This document shows, piece by piece, positions 27,163 to 35,459 of a stretch of DNA of 64,000 bases (position 1 is its first letter; each line of letters opens with the position of its first letter). The stretch covers positions 1-64,000 of the forward strand of contig NZ_LMCF01000219.1 in the NCBI RefSeq assembly GCF_001623075.1. Direction: 5' to 3'. A model generated the notes under the pieces. It did no database searches. It worked only from the letters and a program-made list of their open reading frames with translations, and had not been told where the DNA came from. The DNA comes from Pseudovibrio sp. Ad37. Lineage in GTDB: Bacteria > Pseudomonadota > Alphaproteobacteria > Rhizobiales > Stappiaceae. Both the position numbers and the translations under genes were made by a program.

Positions 27163-27570
27163 TCAGGCTACAGAACTCCGCAATGCATTTGCACGCCCGG
27201 CCTTCCGCAATCCCATCACCACACAGCCAGCGATGATAGCGAAGGAAATCCACTGTGGCATATCCATCAGGTTACCCAACTGGGTGAGGCCATAGTAGAT
27301 GAACAGCAGCGTGAACCCGCCATATTGCCCAATCACCACCCAGGCAACACCAGCGGCCAGTTCCTCTCTAAAGGCAGCTGCCAGCAACAACACACCGTTG
27401 ACCAACATCACCACCGTAATCCCATGCCAAACCACCGACAGCACCGCGATCACCACAGGATGAAGATCACTGCCCAATACAGCACCGTGGATCTCTGGCC
27501 CACCCAGAAACACATGTACCAGCATCAACAACAACGACAGGATACCAGAAGCCAAAAGCCACTTATTCAT
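27163..27570 (-). CDS. Four-helix membrane protein, likely TetR target
   Basis: A 135-residue integral membrane protein with about four helices (LLASGILSLLLMLVHVFLGG; VIAVLSVVWHGITVVMLVNG; LLLAAAFREELAAGVAWVVIG; WISFAIIAGCVVMGL). I do not recognise a characterised family. It is transcribed away from the TetR gene at 27657; two palindromic operators (27593-27610 and 27633-27649) lie between the two genes, so it is the probable regulated gene. Substrate unknown. Confidence 0.72.
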   Translation of the reverse strand: MNKWLLASGILSLLLMLVHVFLGGPEIHGAVLGSDLHPVVIAVLSVVWHGITVVMLVNGVLLLAAAFREELAAGVAWVVIGQYGGFTLLFIYYGLTQLGNLMDMPQWISFAIIAGCVVMGLRKAGRANALRSSVA

Positions 27571-27592
27571 TGGAATTCCCTCATCTTTGATT

Positions 27593-27610
27593 CCATACGG
27601 TAGCGTATGG
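27593..27610. promoter_or_regulatory. Operator 1 for the adjacent TetR regulator
   Basis: CCATACG-GTAG-CGTATGG: a perfect 7-bp inverted repeat in the intergenic region between the membrane protein (starts 27570) and the TetR gene (starts 27657). The same core recurs at 27633. Such short palindromes are standard TetR-dimer sites; occupancy would be expected to repress both divergent genes. Confidence 0.8.
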
Positions 27611-27632
27611 TAGCTTAATGCTGGACCCTGTC

Positions 27633-27649
27633 AATACGGCAGCGTATGG
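27633..27649. promoter_or_regulatory. Operator 2 for the adjacent TetR regulator
   Basis: ATACG-GCAG-CGTAT (27634-27647), flanked by A and GG, matches operator 1 (ATACGGTAGCGTAT) at all but one spacer base, 39 bases downstream. It ends eight bases before the ATG at 27657, overlapping the ribosome-binding site region of the TetR gene. Confidence 0.8.
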
Positions 27650-27656
27650 TGAAAGA

Positions 27657-28229
27657 ATGACAGAGAAAACTAAACTCACAGCAGTGGACTGGATCAAAGG
27701 CGGCTTCCGCTCGCTAGCGACGAATGGACCTCAGAGCCTGAAGGCCGAAGCGCTTGCCAGAACACTGAAGGTGAGCAAGGGCTCGTTCTATTGGCACTTC
27801 AAGGATGTCGCTGCTTTGAAAAAAGCAATGCTGGACCATTGGGAGCAACTGGCCACACAACAAATTATCGCGCAAGTGGATGCAGGCAGCCCCGACCCCA
27901 AACAGCGTCTCTTTGATCTGATTGAGATCGCAGCACAGGAAGTCTCATTGGAGTATGGCGCAAACGGCGTTTCTGCCGCGATCCGCAACTGGGCGCAGTT
28001 TGATGATCTCGCCAGCACCTATATGAGCAAGATAGATCAGCGGCGTCTGGAGTACGTCGAGAATCTGTTCTCACAAATCCCGCAGACCAAGAAGCATGCA
28101 AAGACCAACAGCCAGATCCTTTACGCAACGCTCATTGGGGCTCAGCAGTTAGAGGAGGCAGACGCAAAAGCCTGCCTGAAACACGTTTTGGACATCATGA
28201 TAGGTGGCAATCACCCTACCCAGGCCTGA
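27657..28229 (+). CDS. TetR-family regulator, autoregulated
   Basis: A 190-residue protein. N-terminal [42 protein letters not shown] (residues 9-47) is a canonical TetR DNA-binding domain with the YWHF recognition helix. The C-terminal part is helical ligand/dimer domain. I start at the ATG at 27657 (GGTGAAAG before it) because the longer frame from 27618 would run through operator 2. Ligand unknown. It converges with fumC, their 3' ends overlapping by 14 bases. Confidence 0.88.
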   Translation: MTEKTKLTAVDWIKGGFRSLATNGPQSLKAEALARTLKVSKGSFYWHFKDVAALKKAMLDHWEQLATQQIIAQVDAGSPDPKQRLFDLIEIAAQEVSLEYGANGVSAAIRNWAQFDDLASTYMSKIDQRRLEYVENLFSQIPQTKKHAKTNSQILYATLIGAQQLEEADAKACLKHVLDIMIGGNHPTQA

Positions 28230-29622
28230 CCATCTTTTCTGGCCGGACAACACGGTCAAACTCCTCCGCAGACACATAGCCAAGACGAAGAGCCTCTTCC
28301 TTCAACGTCGTGCCGTTCTTATGTGCTGACTTGGCAATCTCGGTTGCTTTGTCATAGCCAATGGTGGGCGCAAGTGCTGTCACCAGCATCAAGGACCGTT
28401 CCAGCAACTCTTCAATACGCTCAATGTTTGGCTCAATGCCAACAACGCAGCGGTCCGCAAAGCTCACCATGCAATCGGCCAGAAGCTCAATGGATTGCAG
28501 CAGGCTGTTGGCAATCACAGGTTTGAACACGTTCAGCTCAAAGTGCCCTGTCGATCCACCCACACTCACCGCAGTCTGATTGCCCATCACCTGAGCACAA
28601 ACCATGGTCACCGCTTCACACTGGGTCGGGTTCACCTTACCCGGCATGATAGAAGAGCCCGGCTCGTTGGCTGGCAGGCTGATCTCACCAAGACCGGAAC
28701 GCGGACCGGAGGCAAGGAAACGAATGTCATTGGCAATCTTCATCAGCGAACAAGCCAGCGTGTTCAGCGCACCATGTGCAAACACAGCCGCATCATGCGT
28801 GGCCAGTGCCTCAAATTTATTGACCGCCGTCACGAATGGCAGACCTGTCACCTCACTCACGTGAGTAGCAAACGCACTGGCAAACTCTGGCGTTGAATTA
28901 AGCCCGGTTCCGACAGCTGTGCCGCCCTGCGCAAGGCGATAAAGCCCCACAAGGCTCTGCTCAATACGCTCCTTGGAATACTCCAGCTGCGCCACATAAC
29001 CAGAAAACTCCTGCCCCAACGTCAAAGGCGTCGCATCCTGCGTGTGCGTCCGGCCAATTTTCACGATATCCGCAAAGGCCGCCACCTTGGCTTCCATGGT
29101 GTCGTGTAGATGTGTCAGGGCCGGCAGCAGCACTTTGTTGATCTCACAAGCAGCCGCAATATGCATGGCCGTCGGGAAGGTGTCGTTGGAGGACTGCCCC
29201 ATATTCACGTGATCGTTGGGGTGTACAGGAGACTTGGTGCCGATCTGTCCGCCAAGCAACTCAATGGCGCGGTTGGCAATCACCTCGTTGGTGTTCATGT
29301 TGGACTGTGTGCCAGACCCCGTCTGCCAGATCACCAGCGGGAAATGCGCATCCAGTTTGCCGGAAATCACCTCGGTCGCTGCCTGACAAATGGCCTTGCC
29401 CAGATCTTCTGACAAACGCCCCTCTTCCATATTCACCCTGGCAGCAGCCAGCTTCACCGCGCCCAATGCATGGATCAGCGCAGGTGGCAGATGCTCCCGG
29501 CCAATGGGAAAATTGATCAGAGACCGTGCGGTTTGCGCGCCCCAATATTTGCCAATCGGGACATCCAGCACACCAAAACTATCGGATTCCTGCCGCATAC
29601 CATCAGAATTTTGATCAGACAT
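28216..29622 (-). CDS. fumC: Class II fumarate hydratase
   Basis: A 468-residue TCA-cycle enzyme interconverting fumarate and malate, oxygen-stable and iron-free. Motifs: [58 protein letters not shown] and the fumarase/aspartase signature [15 protein letters not shown]. Length typical. I use the ATG at 29622, preceded by AGAGG. The 3' end overlaps that of the convergent TetR gene (ends at 28229). Confidence 0.95.
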   Translation of the reverse strand: MSDQNSDGMRQESDSFGVLDVPIGKYWGAQTARSLINFPIGREHLPPALIHALGAVKLAAARVNMEEGRLSEDLGKAICQAATEVISGKLDAHFPLVIWQTGSGTQSNMNTNEVIANRAIELLGGQIGTKSPVHPNDHVNMGQSSNDTFPTAMHIAAACEINKVLLPALTHLHDTMEAKVAAFADIVKIGRTHTQDATPLTLGQEFSGYVAQLEYSKERIEQSLVGLYRLAQGGTAVGTGLNSTPEFASAFATHVSEVTGLPFVTAVNKFEALATHDAAVFAHGALNTLACSLMKIANDIRFLASGPRSGLGEISLPANEPGSSIMPGKVNPTQCEAVTMVCAQVMGNQTAVSVGGSTGHFELNVFKPVIANSLLQSIELLADCMVSFADRCVVGIEPNIERIEELLERSLMLVTALAPTIGYDKATEIAKSAHKNGTTLKEEALRLGYVSAEEFDRVVRPEKMVRPG

Positions 29623-29640
29623 TGACACTTACCTCTCAAG

Positions 29641-29709
29641 CGCAGTCCCGAAAAAGGAATGATCCCTCTCAGGCGAGAACACACGACAACGAAACCATAA
29701 AGCAGTTTA
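29641..29709. repeat. Possible degenerate family B repeat
   Basis: CGCAGTCCCGAAAAAGGAA ... CATAAAGCAGTTTAG follows the order of the family B left half and the start of its right half, but with many mismatches and no clean hairpins. It lies in the fumC/AAA ATPase divergent gap, immediately upstream of fumC. Low confidence; a direct alignment is needed. Confidence 0.35.
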
Positions 29710-29864
29710 GACAACCCTGCCATGAAGCACAGGGCTTCATCAACCACAGGCGAACAAAACGTGAATTTCCGGTGCATGAATGCCGCGGTTCAATTTACAT
29801 TCGTGAGCCAACCTGCTTATTCTCAACCATACCTACCGAAGATATATCAAAAAAGTTTCACCAG

Positions 29865-30989
29865 ATGTCTATGCCCCCTCTTTCGGCGATCGGTATTAAG
29901 AATTACCGTTCCGTACATAAGCTGTTCATGCGAGTTGGTGCCGTCAACGTGTTTGTCGGCAACAATGGCGTCGGTAAAACCAACCTCTACAAGTCGCTTG
30001 AACTTCTGCAGCAAGCCGCACTGGGCCGTATCACCCGCGCCGTTTCAGAGGAAGGCGGCGTAGACAGCGTCATGTGGGCAGGGGACCTGAAAACCCACGA
30101 AAAGAAGCGCATCATCCTGCGTGCCGATCTGGGAGATCTCTCCTACCGCATCCAGCTGGGCCTGCCCAACCCGATCTCTGATCCCGCCCTGCCCTATGAG
30201 ACCATGGTGAGAGAAGAAGAACTAAACCTTCTGACAGACTCCAAGTCTGTCGTGCTGATGAACCGCAAAGGCTCAAGTGCCTTTCTGCGCGCCAGCAACG
30301 GCAGCAAAGTAACCTACGACAACGAACTTCTGCCTTCCGAGACGGCGCTCGCCAGCATTCGCGATGGCAGTCAGTTTCCAGAGTTGGATCTGGTCCGCCG
30401 TGCAATCGCAGACTGGCGTTTCTACCACACCTTCCGCAGTGACCGGGACAGCCTGTTACGTCGTCCAAGCCCCAATGTCACCACCCCAACGCTCTCATCA
30501 GACGGCAACGATCTCGCAGCGGTTTTCGCAACGCTGAAGGAAATCCGCAAGGACACCTTCTATCTCCAGGAAGCGGTCGATGATGCCTTCCCCAACAGCA
30601 AGCTGATCATCGAAGCCAATGGGCAGGATTGCCGCTTCGCATTACAGACACCGGAAATCCGCCGCCCGTTCCCCTCTCAGGAACTGTCGGACGGCACATT
30701 GCAATATCTCGCCCTGCTTGGCGCTATGTTATCCTATCGCCTGCCCTCCTTCATTGCCCTCAACGAACCCGAAGCCAGCCTGCACCCTGACTTGCTGGAA
30801 CCATTCGCCAAAGTCATTGCCAAAGCCTCAGAGCGCAGCCAGATCTGGCTCGTCACACATTCTGAGCAACTTGCTGATCATATTGCCAATCATGCAGGGG
30901 CATACCCAAGGCGCATTTATAAAGAAAACGGCCAGACCGGAATTGATGGCCTGAAAATCACCGGCGAATTCGTCGGAGAGGAGTACTAA
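29865..30989 (+). CDS. AAA family ATPase (AAA_21/COG4637-like)
   Basis: A 374-residue SMC/RecF-like P-loop ATPase. Walker A is GNNGVGKTNLYKSL near residue 30, the signature-like motif LSDGTLQYLALLGAM near 275, and Walker B FIALNEPEASLHPDLL near 298, then a His-containing switch (LVTHSEQLAD). No nuclease, toxin or TOPRIM domain is visible in the remainder, unlike OLD or Gabija-type proteins. The longer open frame from 29526 overlaps fumC and lacks coding character; the ATG at 29865 (MSMPPLSAIGIKNYRS) is where the family begins. It is followed after 2 bases by an EamA transporter gene. Confidence 0.8.
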   Translation: MSMPPLSAIGIKNYRSVHKLFMRVGAVNVFVGNNGVGKTNLYKSLELLQQAALGRITRAVSEEGGVDSVMWAGDLKTHEKKRIILRADLGDLSYRIQLGLPNPISDPALPYETMVREEELNLLTDSKSVVLMNRKGSSAFLRASNGSKVTYDNELLPSETALASIRDGSQFPELDLVRRAIADWRFYHTFRSDRDSLLRRPSPNVTTPTLSSDGNDLAAVFATLKEIRKDTFYLQEAVDDAFPNSKLIIEANGQDCRFALQTPEIRRPFPSQELSDGTLQYLALLGAMLSYRLPSFIALNEPEASLHPDLLEPFAKVIAKASERSQIWLVTHSEQLADHIANHAGAYPRRIYKENGQTGIDGLKITGEFVGEEY

Positions 30990-30991
30990 GT

Positions 30992-31975
30992 TTGACCTCC
31001 AAGGGCTTGATTGTCTGCCTTGCCACCATGGTAAGCTGGGCGTTTCTGATTGTCATAAGCAAAGGCTTGCTGCTTACTTACAATCTTGATCCATGGATCT
31101 TCACTATCATTCAGCTGATGTTTGGCGGCCTGTTCCTCATCGCCGTCAGCCGAAAGCTGGGCGCAACAATGGATGCGCTCAAGAGCCCTTACACCTGGGC
31201 CTACGGGGTTGCCCGTGTCCTCTCCGCAGCCTGTTTCACAGCCTCACTGCTGTACATAAGTGCGGCGAACGCAGGCTTTTTCGGCCTTGTCTCCGTTCCG
31301 TTTTCAGCGCTCGCCTTTGCTCTCTTGTTTTTCCGGCTCCCCACCGCTCTGGAACTGCCCGGTCATCTGATCATTATTCTTGGCGTTGTTCTGCTGATCT
31401 CCTCGCTGGAAGGCACCTACTCCAACCCCGCCGTCTATCTGATGATCTTCTCAGAATTCGCAGTGGTTGCCTCCGTTATTATCGCTGAGTTCCACCCGCA
31501 AAATCAGGGAGATGATCTGAAGGAACGTGCCTCGCTCAGCGGTATCATGCTGGTGGCTAGCGCGTTGATCATGCTCATCGCCCTCGCCGCCCTCTCTCTC
31601 ATCACCGATGGCCCTGCAGCAACACAGCAAGCAACGGACTGGACCAGCAACCTGCCGCTCATCGACCTGACACAGGTCTGGAGCCCAACCATGTGGCTCG
31701 CGGCCATTTGTGTCGGCATAACCCTGCGCGGTGTGTCCATGTTCCTGTCCATGCAGGCGATTAATCTGGTTGGCAGTCAGAACTACGTTGCCACAATCGC
31801 CGCTCTGCCGTTCACCTCATTGCTGTTTGAGCTCATCGCCGACAAAACTGGCTATCTGCCTCAGACACTACTAGATCCAATCGCCATTCTGGCAGGCGTC
31901 ATCATGACGGCGGGTTCACTGGGCATTCTCTGGGCACGCCAGCGCAAGTTCAAAACAGCCGCCGCATTCTCATAG
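30992..31975 (+). CDS. EamA/DMT-family transporter
   Basis: A 327-residue integral membrane protein with about ten helices in two EamA repeats (residues 5-145 and 160-320), the drug/metabolite transporter fold. It starts with TTG (30992), two bases after the ATPase stop, with GGAGAGGAG eight bases upstream; the next ATG at 31028 would cut the first helix (IVCLATMVSWAFLIVISKG). Substrate not predictable. The two genes are probably one operon. Confidence 0.85.
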   Translation: MTSKGLIVCLATMVSWAFLIVISKGLLLTYNLDPWIFTIIQLMFGGLFLIAVSRKLGATMDALKSPYTWAYGVARVLSAACFTASLLYISAANAGFFGLVSVPFSALAFALLFFRLPTALELPGHLIIILGVVLLISSLEGTYSNPAVYLMIFSEFAVVASVIIAEFHPQNQGDDLKERASLSGIMLVASALIMLIALAALSLITDGPAATQQATDWTSNLPLIDLTQVWSPTMWLAAICVGITLRGVSMFLSMQAINLVGSQNYVATIAALPFTSLLFELIADKTGYLPQTLLDPIAILAGVIMTAGSLGILWARQRKFKTAAAFS

Positions 31976-32055
31976 CTTTAGAAAACCCGAGTATTTCTGA
32001 AAGCAATTGCTTACTCGCCTTCGCTAAGGTTTGGGCGAACAGCGAGTAAGCAGAC

Positions 32056-32529
32056 ATGACTGACAACAAGAGCGAACTGCCGGAAGTCACTGAACAACGC
32101 ATTCTGGAAGCGTGGAGACTGTCAGGCTGGGCTGACCGCCTGCTGGAAGAAGCAGGCATCGGTGTCACCATCATCGATAAAGACGGCAAGCTGCTCTACT
32201 ACAACAAATGGGCTTCAGAAAATCTGGATCGCCAGCCCCGCCACATCGGGCACAACGAAAAAGAAAACCACCGCCGCGCCATCACCAACTCGCGGTTTGA
32301 TGCCATGCTGCAGCTGTTCAAAGATGGCCGCAAAGACCCGGTGCGGTATGTGGCCAATCCATACGGAACCACCACCATACTCGTCACCGTCTCCCCAATC
32401 CACATTGACGGAGAGCTCGTCGGCTTTTCTCTGTTTGTCTTGTTAAAAGAAGAAGTGCAGGACCTGTGCTGCTTATATGATCAGCATGGCCGCGATCCCT
32501 TTGAAAAAGCGATGCTGCCCGACAGCTGA
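32056..32529 (+). CDS. Single PAS-domain protein
   Basis: A 157-residue protein consisting of one PAS domain (residues about 22-130): LLEEAGIGVTIIDKDGKLLYYNKWASENL ... VRYVANPYGTTTILVTVSPIHIDGELVGFSLFVLL. There is no attached kinase, HTH or GGDEF domain, so it may be a stand-alone sensor acting through a partner. A Cys pair (DLCCLYD) lies near the C-terminus. Ligand or cofactor unknown. It converges on ohrR, three bases apart. Confidence 0.78.
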   Translation: MTDNKSELPEVTEQRILEAWRLSGWADRLLEEAGIGVTIIDKDGKLLYYNKWASENLDRQPRHIGHNEKENHRRAITNSRFDAMLQLFKDGRKDPVRYVANPYGTTTILVTVSPIHIDGELVGFSLFVLLKEEVQDLCCLYDQHGRDPFEKAMLPDS

Positions 32530-32532
32530 TCT

Positions 32533-33003
32533 TTAGCTGGAAACCTTCTCTTTGGCTTCCGTCAACATCTCCTGAATGTCATTAAGCTGCTCAACCAGCT
32601 GGCCAATGATTTCTACCGGCACATCCAGATTCGAAAAGGCGCAGTGCTGTACGTAAATCACGCCCTCACTCAAATCACGCCCTTCTTTCGTCAGGCTAAC
32701 AATAACCTGCCGCTCATCTTCTTTGGAGCGCGCACGAGCAAGAAAGCCCATTTCTTCAAGGCGCTTAAGCAACGGTGTCAGAGTGTTCGACTCAAGGAAC
32801 AGGCGCTCCCCCAACTCGGAGACGCGCTGATGGTCTTTTTCCAAAAGAGCAAGCAAAGTGATGTACTGCGGATACGTGACCCCAAGCTTCTTCATCACCG
32901 GTTTATAAAACCGATTAAAGGCGTGGTTGGCCTTATAGATGGCAAAGCACAAATGCTGATCTAAACCAAAGCCTTGAAATTCTTCAGATTTCTTCTCGGC
33001 CAT
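32533..33003 (-). CDS. ohrR: OhrR, organic-peroxide-sensing MarR repressor
   Basis: A 156-residue MarR-family winged-helix regulator. The conserved redox cysteine is in [18 protein letters not shown]; the wHTH is visible as [46 protein letters not shown]. OhrR represses ohr and is inactivated by organic hydroperoxides. I prefer the ATG at 33003; earlier starts (33054, 33081) have no site and 33081 would overlap an operator. It faces away from ohr, with two operators between. Confidence 0.88.
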   Translation of the reverse strand: MAEKKSEEFQGFGLDQHLCFAIYKANHAFNRFYKPVMKKLGVTYPQYITLLALLEKDHQRVSELGERLFLESNTLTPLLKRLEEMGFLARARSKEDERQVIVSLTKEGRDLSEGVIYVQHCAFSNLDVPVEIIGQLVEQLNDIQEMLTEAKEKVSS

Positions 33004-33073
33004 CACCGTATTCCAGTCCTGAGTAACATCCTCTTTCCTCGTTCTACCCATCAATATAAAAGCCGTCAAACTA

Positions 33074-33087
33074 AATCGCACACGATT
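33074..33087. promoter_or_regulatory. OhrR operator 1
   Basis: AATCG-CACA-CGATT, a 5-bp inverted repeat upstream of ohrR, on the side of the ohrR promoter. It shares AATCGnnCACGAT with operator 2 at 33147-33160; the centres are 73 bases apart, about seven helical turns, so both can face the same side of the helix. Confidence 0.7.
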
Positions 33088-33101
33088 AATTCACGTTTTG
33101 A

Positions 33102-33130
33102 TTGACAGCACCCCACATTTCTTCTTAACT
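33102..33130 (+). promoter_or_regulatory. Sigma-70 promoter of ohr
   Basis: TTGACA (33102-33107), 17-base spacer, TTAACT (33125-33130). Operator 2 lies directly downstream, overlapping the expected start point, as required for repression by OhrR. Confidence 0.6.
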
Positions 33131-33146
33131 ATATCGCATAGGATTT

Positions 33147-33160
33147 AATCGTGCACGATA
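33147..33160. promoter_or_regulatory. OhrR operator 2
   Basis: AATCGTGCACGATA, containing the perfect 12-bp palindrome ATCGTGCACGAT (33148-33159), 25 bases upstream of the ohr ATG at 33185 and just past the -10. It is the best candidate for the OhrR site controlling ohr. Confidence 0.8.
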
Positions 33161-33184
33161 CATAACAACAACGAGGAATACCAA

Positions 33185-33616
33185 ATGCCAGTTAACGTTC
33201 TTTATGAAACAAGCGCAGTTGCTACCGGTGGCCGTGACGGCACTGCAAAAACAAAGGACGGTGCTCTGGAACTGACACTTGCAACCCCAAAAGAACTGGG
33301 TGGCGCAGGTGGTGAAGGCAACAATCCAGAGCAGCTCTTCGCTGCTGGATACGCCGCATGTTTCATCGGAGCTATGAAGTTTGTAGCGTCTCAGCAGTCT
33401 GACATCGCTCTGCCTGCTGACGTAAATGTAGAATCAACCGTTGGCATTGGCCCACGCTCCGAAGGTGGTTTCGGTCTGGAAATTGCTCTGGCAGTTACCG
33501 TACCGGGCATGGACAAAGCAAAAGCAGAAGAACTCGTCGCTGCAGCGCATGAGGTCTGCCCATATTCCAACGCAACCCGCAACAACATCGATGTAAAGCT
33601 TTCTGTCACAACCTAA
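33185..33616 (+). CDS. ohr: Organic hydroperoxide resistance protein
   Basis: A 143-residue Ohr/OsmC-family thiol peroxidase. The two catalytic cysteines are in [14 protein letters not shown] (about residue 60) and [20 protein letters not shown] (about residue 124). It reduces fatty-acid hydroperoxides using lipoylated proteins in studied species. GAGGAATACCAA precedes the ATG. The stop TAA (33614-33616) forms the left end of a family B repeat. Confidence 0.95.
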   Translation: MPVNVLYETSAVATGGRDGTAKTKDGALELTLATPKELGGAGGEGNNPEQLFAAGYAACFIGAMKFVASQQSDIALPADVNVESTVGIGPRSEGGFGLEIALAVTVPGMDKAKAEELVAAAHEVCPYSNATRNNIDVKLSVTT

Positions 33617-33717
33617 AGCGTATCTCCCAAAAGTGCCTATCGGTTTTCGGAGGTAGATACGCAAAAGCAAAAGCTAAAGCAGATCAAGCGTTTCAGCTAA
33701 AACGCGAACTGCTTTAG
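33614..33717. repeat. Family B dispersed repeat, copy 4
   Basis: TAAAGCGTATCTCCCAAAAG, CGGTTTTCGGAGGTAGATACGC, then AAAGCAGATC...GCGAACTGCTTTAG. The ohr stop codon is the first three bases. The element lies before the ohr terminator and so is in the ohr 3' UTR. Confidence 0.88.
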
Positions 33718-33746
33718 CAGCACAAGACCCATCGAACCATTAAAGA

Positions 33747-33775
33747 GAAAGGGGCCCATGAGGCCCCTTTCCAAT
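33747..33775. terminator. Bidirectional terminator between ohr and the Tim44 gene
   Basis: GAAAGGGGCC-CATGA-GGCCCCTTTC, a perfect 10-bp stem, with TTTC ends on both strands. It ends ohr and, in reverse, the Tim44-domain gene stopping at 33794. Confidence 0.8.
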
Positions 33776-33793
33776 TTCTATTATCTGCTCTGA

Positions 33794-34846
33794 TTAATCA
33801 GCTTGTTGAATAGCTGAGAGCTTCCAGCTCTCACCGGCATCACGAACAAACGACCAGATCTCTGTCCGCTCTTCCGGTACATCCGGATTGCCTTCAACCA
33901 CTTTGTTGTTGGCCCGCTCACGCATCACATCAATAGCCTCATAACGCATTGCGACAGACGCATAGTCCTTGTCACCTTCACGCCAGGCTTCACTCAGATC
34001 ACCCTGAAGCAGCTTGATGCCGCGCACTTCATTGACAAGACCGTTGGACGCAGCCTTGCCCAGTTCCTCAGCAAAGTAGCCCATGATTTCAGGCGTCGCG
34101 ATTTCGCGGATCTTACCGTAATCCTCAAAGCCGTAAGCAGTCCAGACGGTTGTCAGCAGCGCTTCAAAGGCATCAAAGTCATCCGCAGTCAGGCCGATTT
34201 CATCATCCGCTTCGGTAGAAAAGACAGGCTTTTCCTCAAACTGAGGCACCTGACCACCACCAAAACCAGTGTTCGGAATGCCAGAAGATCCTGAACGGCG
34301 CGGCGCATCCTGCGCACCCGCATCATTAAAGCTGAACGACTGGTTCTGCTGTGGCTCCTGCTGGTATCCATGAGCAGCACCAGCGGCCTGTGGCTGTTGG
34401 CGTCCCCGCAAGAACCGCATCAACAACATGATACCACCGCCGATCAGCAGCACCTGCATGATCAGGCCGAAGAACCCGGCCATACCGCCGAACCCGGAAC
34501 CGAACAACATGCCCAGCAATCCGCCTAGCGCCAGACCGCTCAGCATGGAGCCGAGGAAACCACCGCCAAACAAACCACGGCGCTGACCAGCAGCTGCCTT
34601 GGAGGCTGCAGCCGCATTTTGCTGCTGCGCACCTGTGTTGGTGCCGTTGTTAGGTGTCATGGTTCGCTGAACCGGAGCTGTCTTTGGCGCAGTCTTAGTC
34701 GCTTTTGGAGCTGAATAGCTACGTGAACCACGGCTACCGAAGCTAAACCCGCGCTTTGCTTCAGCAAAGTCAGCTGTCACAAAGATCAGACCGATCGAGA
34801 ACACCAATAAGGTGAGAAACTTTGGAAACTTATTCAATGCAAGCAT
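33794..34846 (-). CDS. Tim44-domain membrane-associated protein
   Basis: A 350-residue protein: N-terminal hydrophobic signal/anchor (FPKFLTLLVFSIGLIFVTADFAEA), a Ser/Gln/Ala-rich linker (about 35-110), a Gly/Leu-rich membrane-like stretch (LGSMLSGLALGGLLGMLFGSG, then LIMQVLLIGGGIMLLMRFL), a Gly/Pro linker and a C-terminal Tim44/MrpL45 domain (about 205-345; GKIREIATPEIMGYFAEEL, WSFVRDAGESWKLSAI). Alphaproteobacterial homologues (TimA) are related to mitochondrial Tim44, but their function is not settled. ATG at 34846, AAGGG upstream. A repeat remnant lies before it. Confidence 0.85.
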   Translation of the reverse strand: MLALNKFPKFLTLLVFSIGLIFVTADFAEAKRGFSFGSRGSRSYSAPKATKTAPKTAPVQRTMTPNNGTNTGAQQQNAAAASKAAAGQRRGLFGGGFLGSMLSGLALGGLLGMLFGSGFGGMAGFFGLIMQVLLIGGGIMLLMRFLRGRQQPQAAGAAHGYQQEPQQNQSFSFNDAGAQDAPRRSGSSGIPNTGFGGGQVPQFEEKPVFSTEADDEIGLTADDFDAFEALLTTVWTAYGFEDYGKIREIATPEIMGYFAEELGKAASNGLVNEVRGIKLLQGDLSEAWREGDKDYASVAMRYEAIDVMRERANNKVVEGNPDVPEERTEIWSFVRDAGESWKLSAIQQAD

Positions 34847-34920
34847 GTAACCCTTAAACCTGCCCGTAAACTCATGTTGCCCTCCATATGGGGGCATTCT
34901 GTTAAAATTTGAAGACCAAA

Positions 34921-34991
34921 CTGCATTCCCGAAAAGTGGAAGCTGGTTTTCGGACAAGAATACGCACCAATGAAAATTTCAGAAGCAGCTT
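34921..34991. repeat. Family B dispersed repeat, partial copy
   Basis: CTGCATTCCCGAAAAGTGGA, CTGGTTTTCGGACAAGAATACGC, GAAGCAGCTTAAG: left hairpin core intact, right half truncated. It lies upstream of the Tim44-domain gene in the 34847-35019 gap. Confidence 0.7.
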
Positions 34992-35019
34992 AAGCCCCTC
35001 AAAACAAAGGCAAACGACT

Positions 35020-35457
35020 TCAGGGCTTCATTGGATTGTGAAGATGGACTTTTTGAAAGCCAGATGAGGAGATTTCATCACAAAACTCCACCCACTCGCA
35101 GTTTTGGCAGGCTGTCTTAAAAACACCCTCAGCATATGCCTTCCGCATCTTGGTGACCAAATGCGAACTCAGCACAAGCTCATCACCAACACGCAGCTCA
35201 GTCCCAAGCAGACGAGAGATCAACGTCACAGCCGCTTTATCACGCTCCACCACACTGCAATTAAAACAATGCGGCTGCTCTTCTTCGTTGATCAGAACCG
35301 CACAAATCTCATCCGGCCCCTCAACCAGTAGGGCAGCCTCTCCCGCATTCAGGCGCTTCACCACAGCCTCATAGTTTTTGGAGAACGCAGGAGAATAGCC
35401 GTGCCCAATAAATGTAAGCACGCATAGCGAGTGATGACCACGCAGCTTAACACTCAT
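35020..35457 (-). CDS. DUF1284-domain protein
   Basis: A 145-residue soluble protein matching DUF1284: LRGHHSLCVLTFIGHGYSPAFSKNY near the start, then a cysteine-rich metal-binding-like region (QPHCFNCSVVERDKAA and TACQNCEWVEFC). Cysteine spacing suggests a bound metal or iron-sulfur site, but the family's job is unknown. The ATG at 35457 lies two bases after the cca stop; it is the last gene of the nudix-DUF6111-cca set. Confidence 0.82.
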   Translation of the reverse strand: MSVKLRGHHSLCVLTFIGHGYSPAFSKNYEAVVKRLNAGEAALLVEGPDEICAVLINEEEQPHCFNCSVVERDKAAVTLISRLLGTELRVGDELVLSSHLVTKMRKAYAEGVFKTACQNCEWVEFCDEISSSGFQKVHLHNPMKP

Positions 35458-35459
35458 GA

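Noticed and set aside
29865-30989. Defence system built on the AAA ATPase (OLD, Gabija, AbiL type)
   Set aside because: No TOPRIM, nuclease, helicase or toxin domain in this protein or its neighbours; only a transporter follows.
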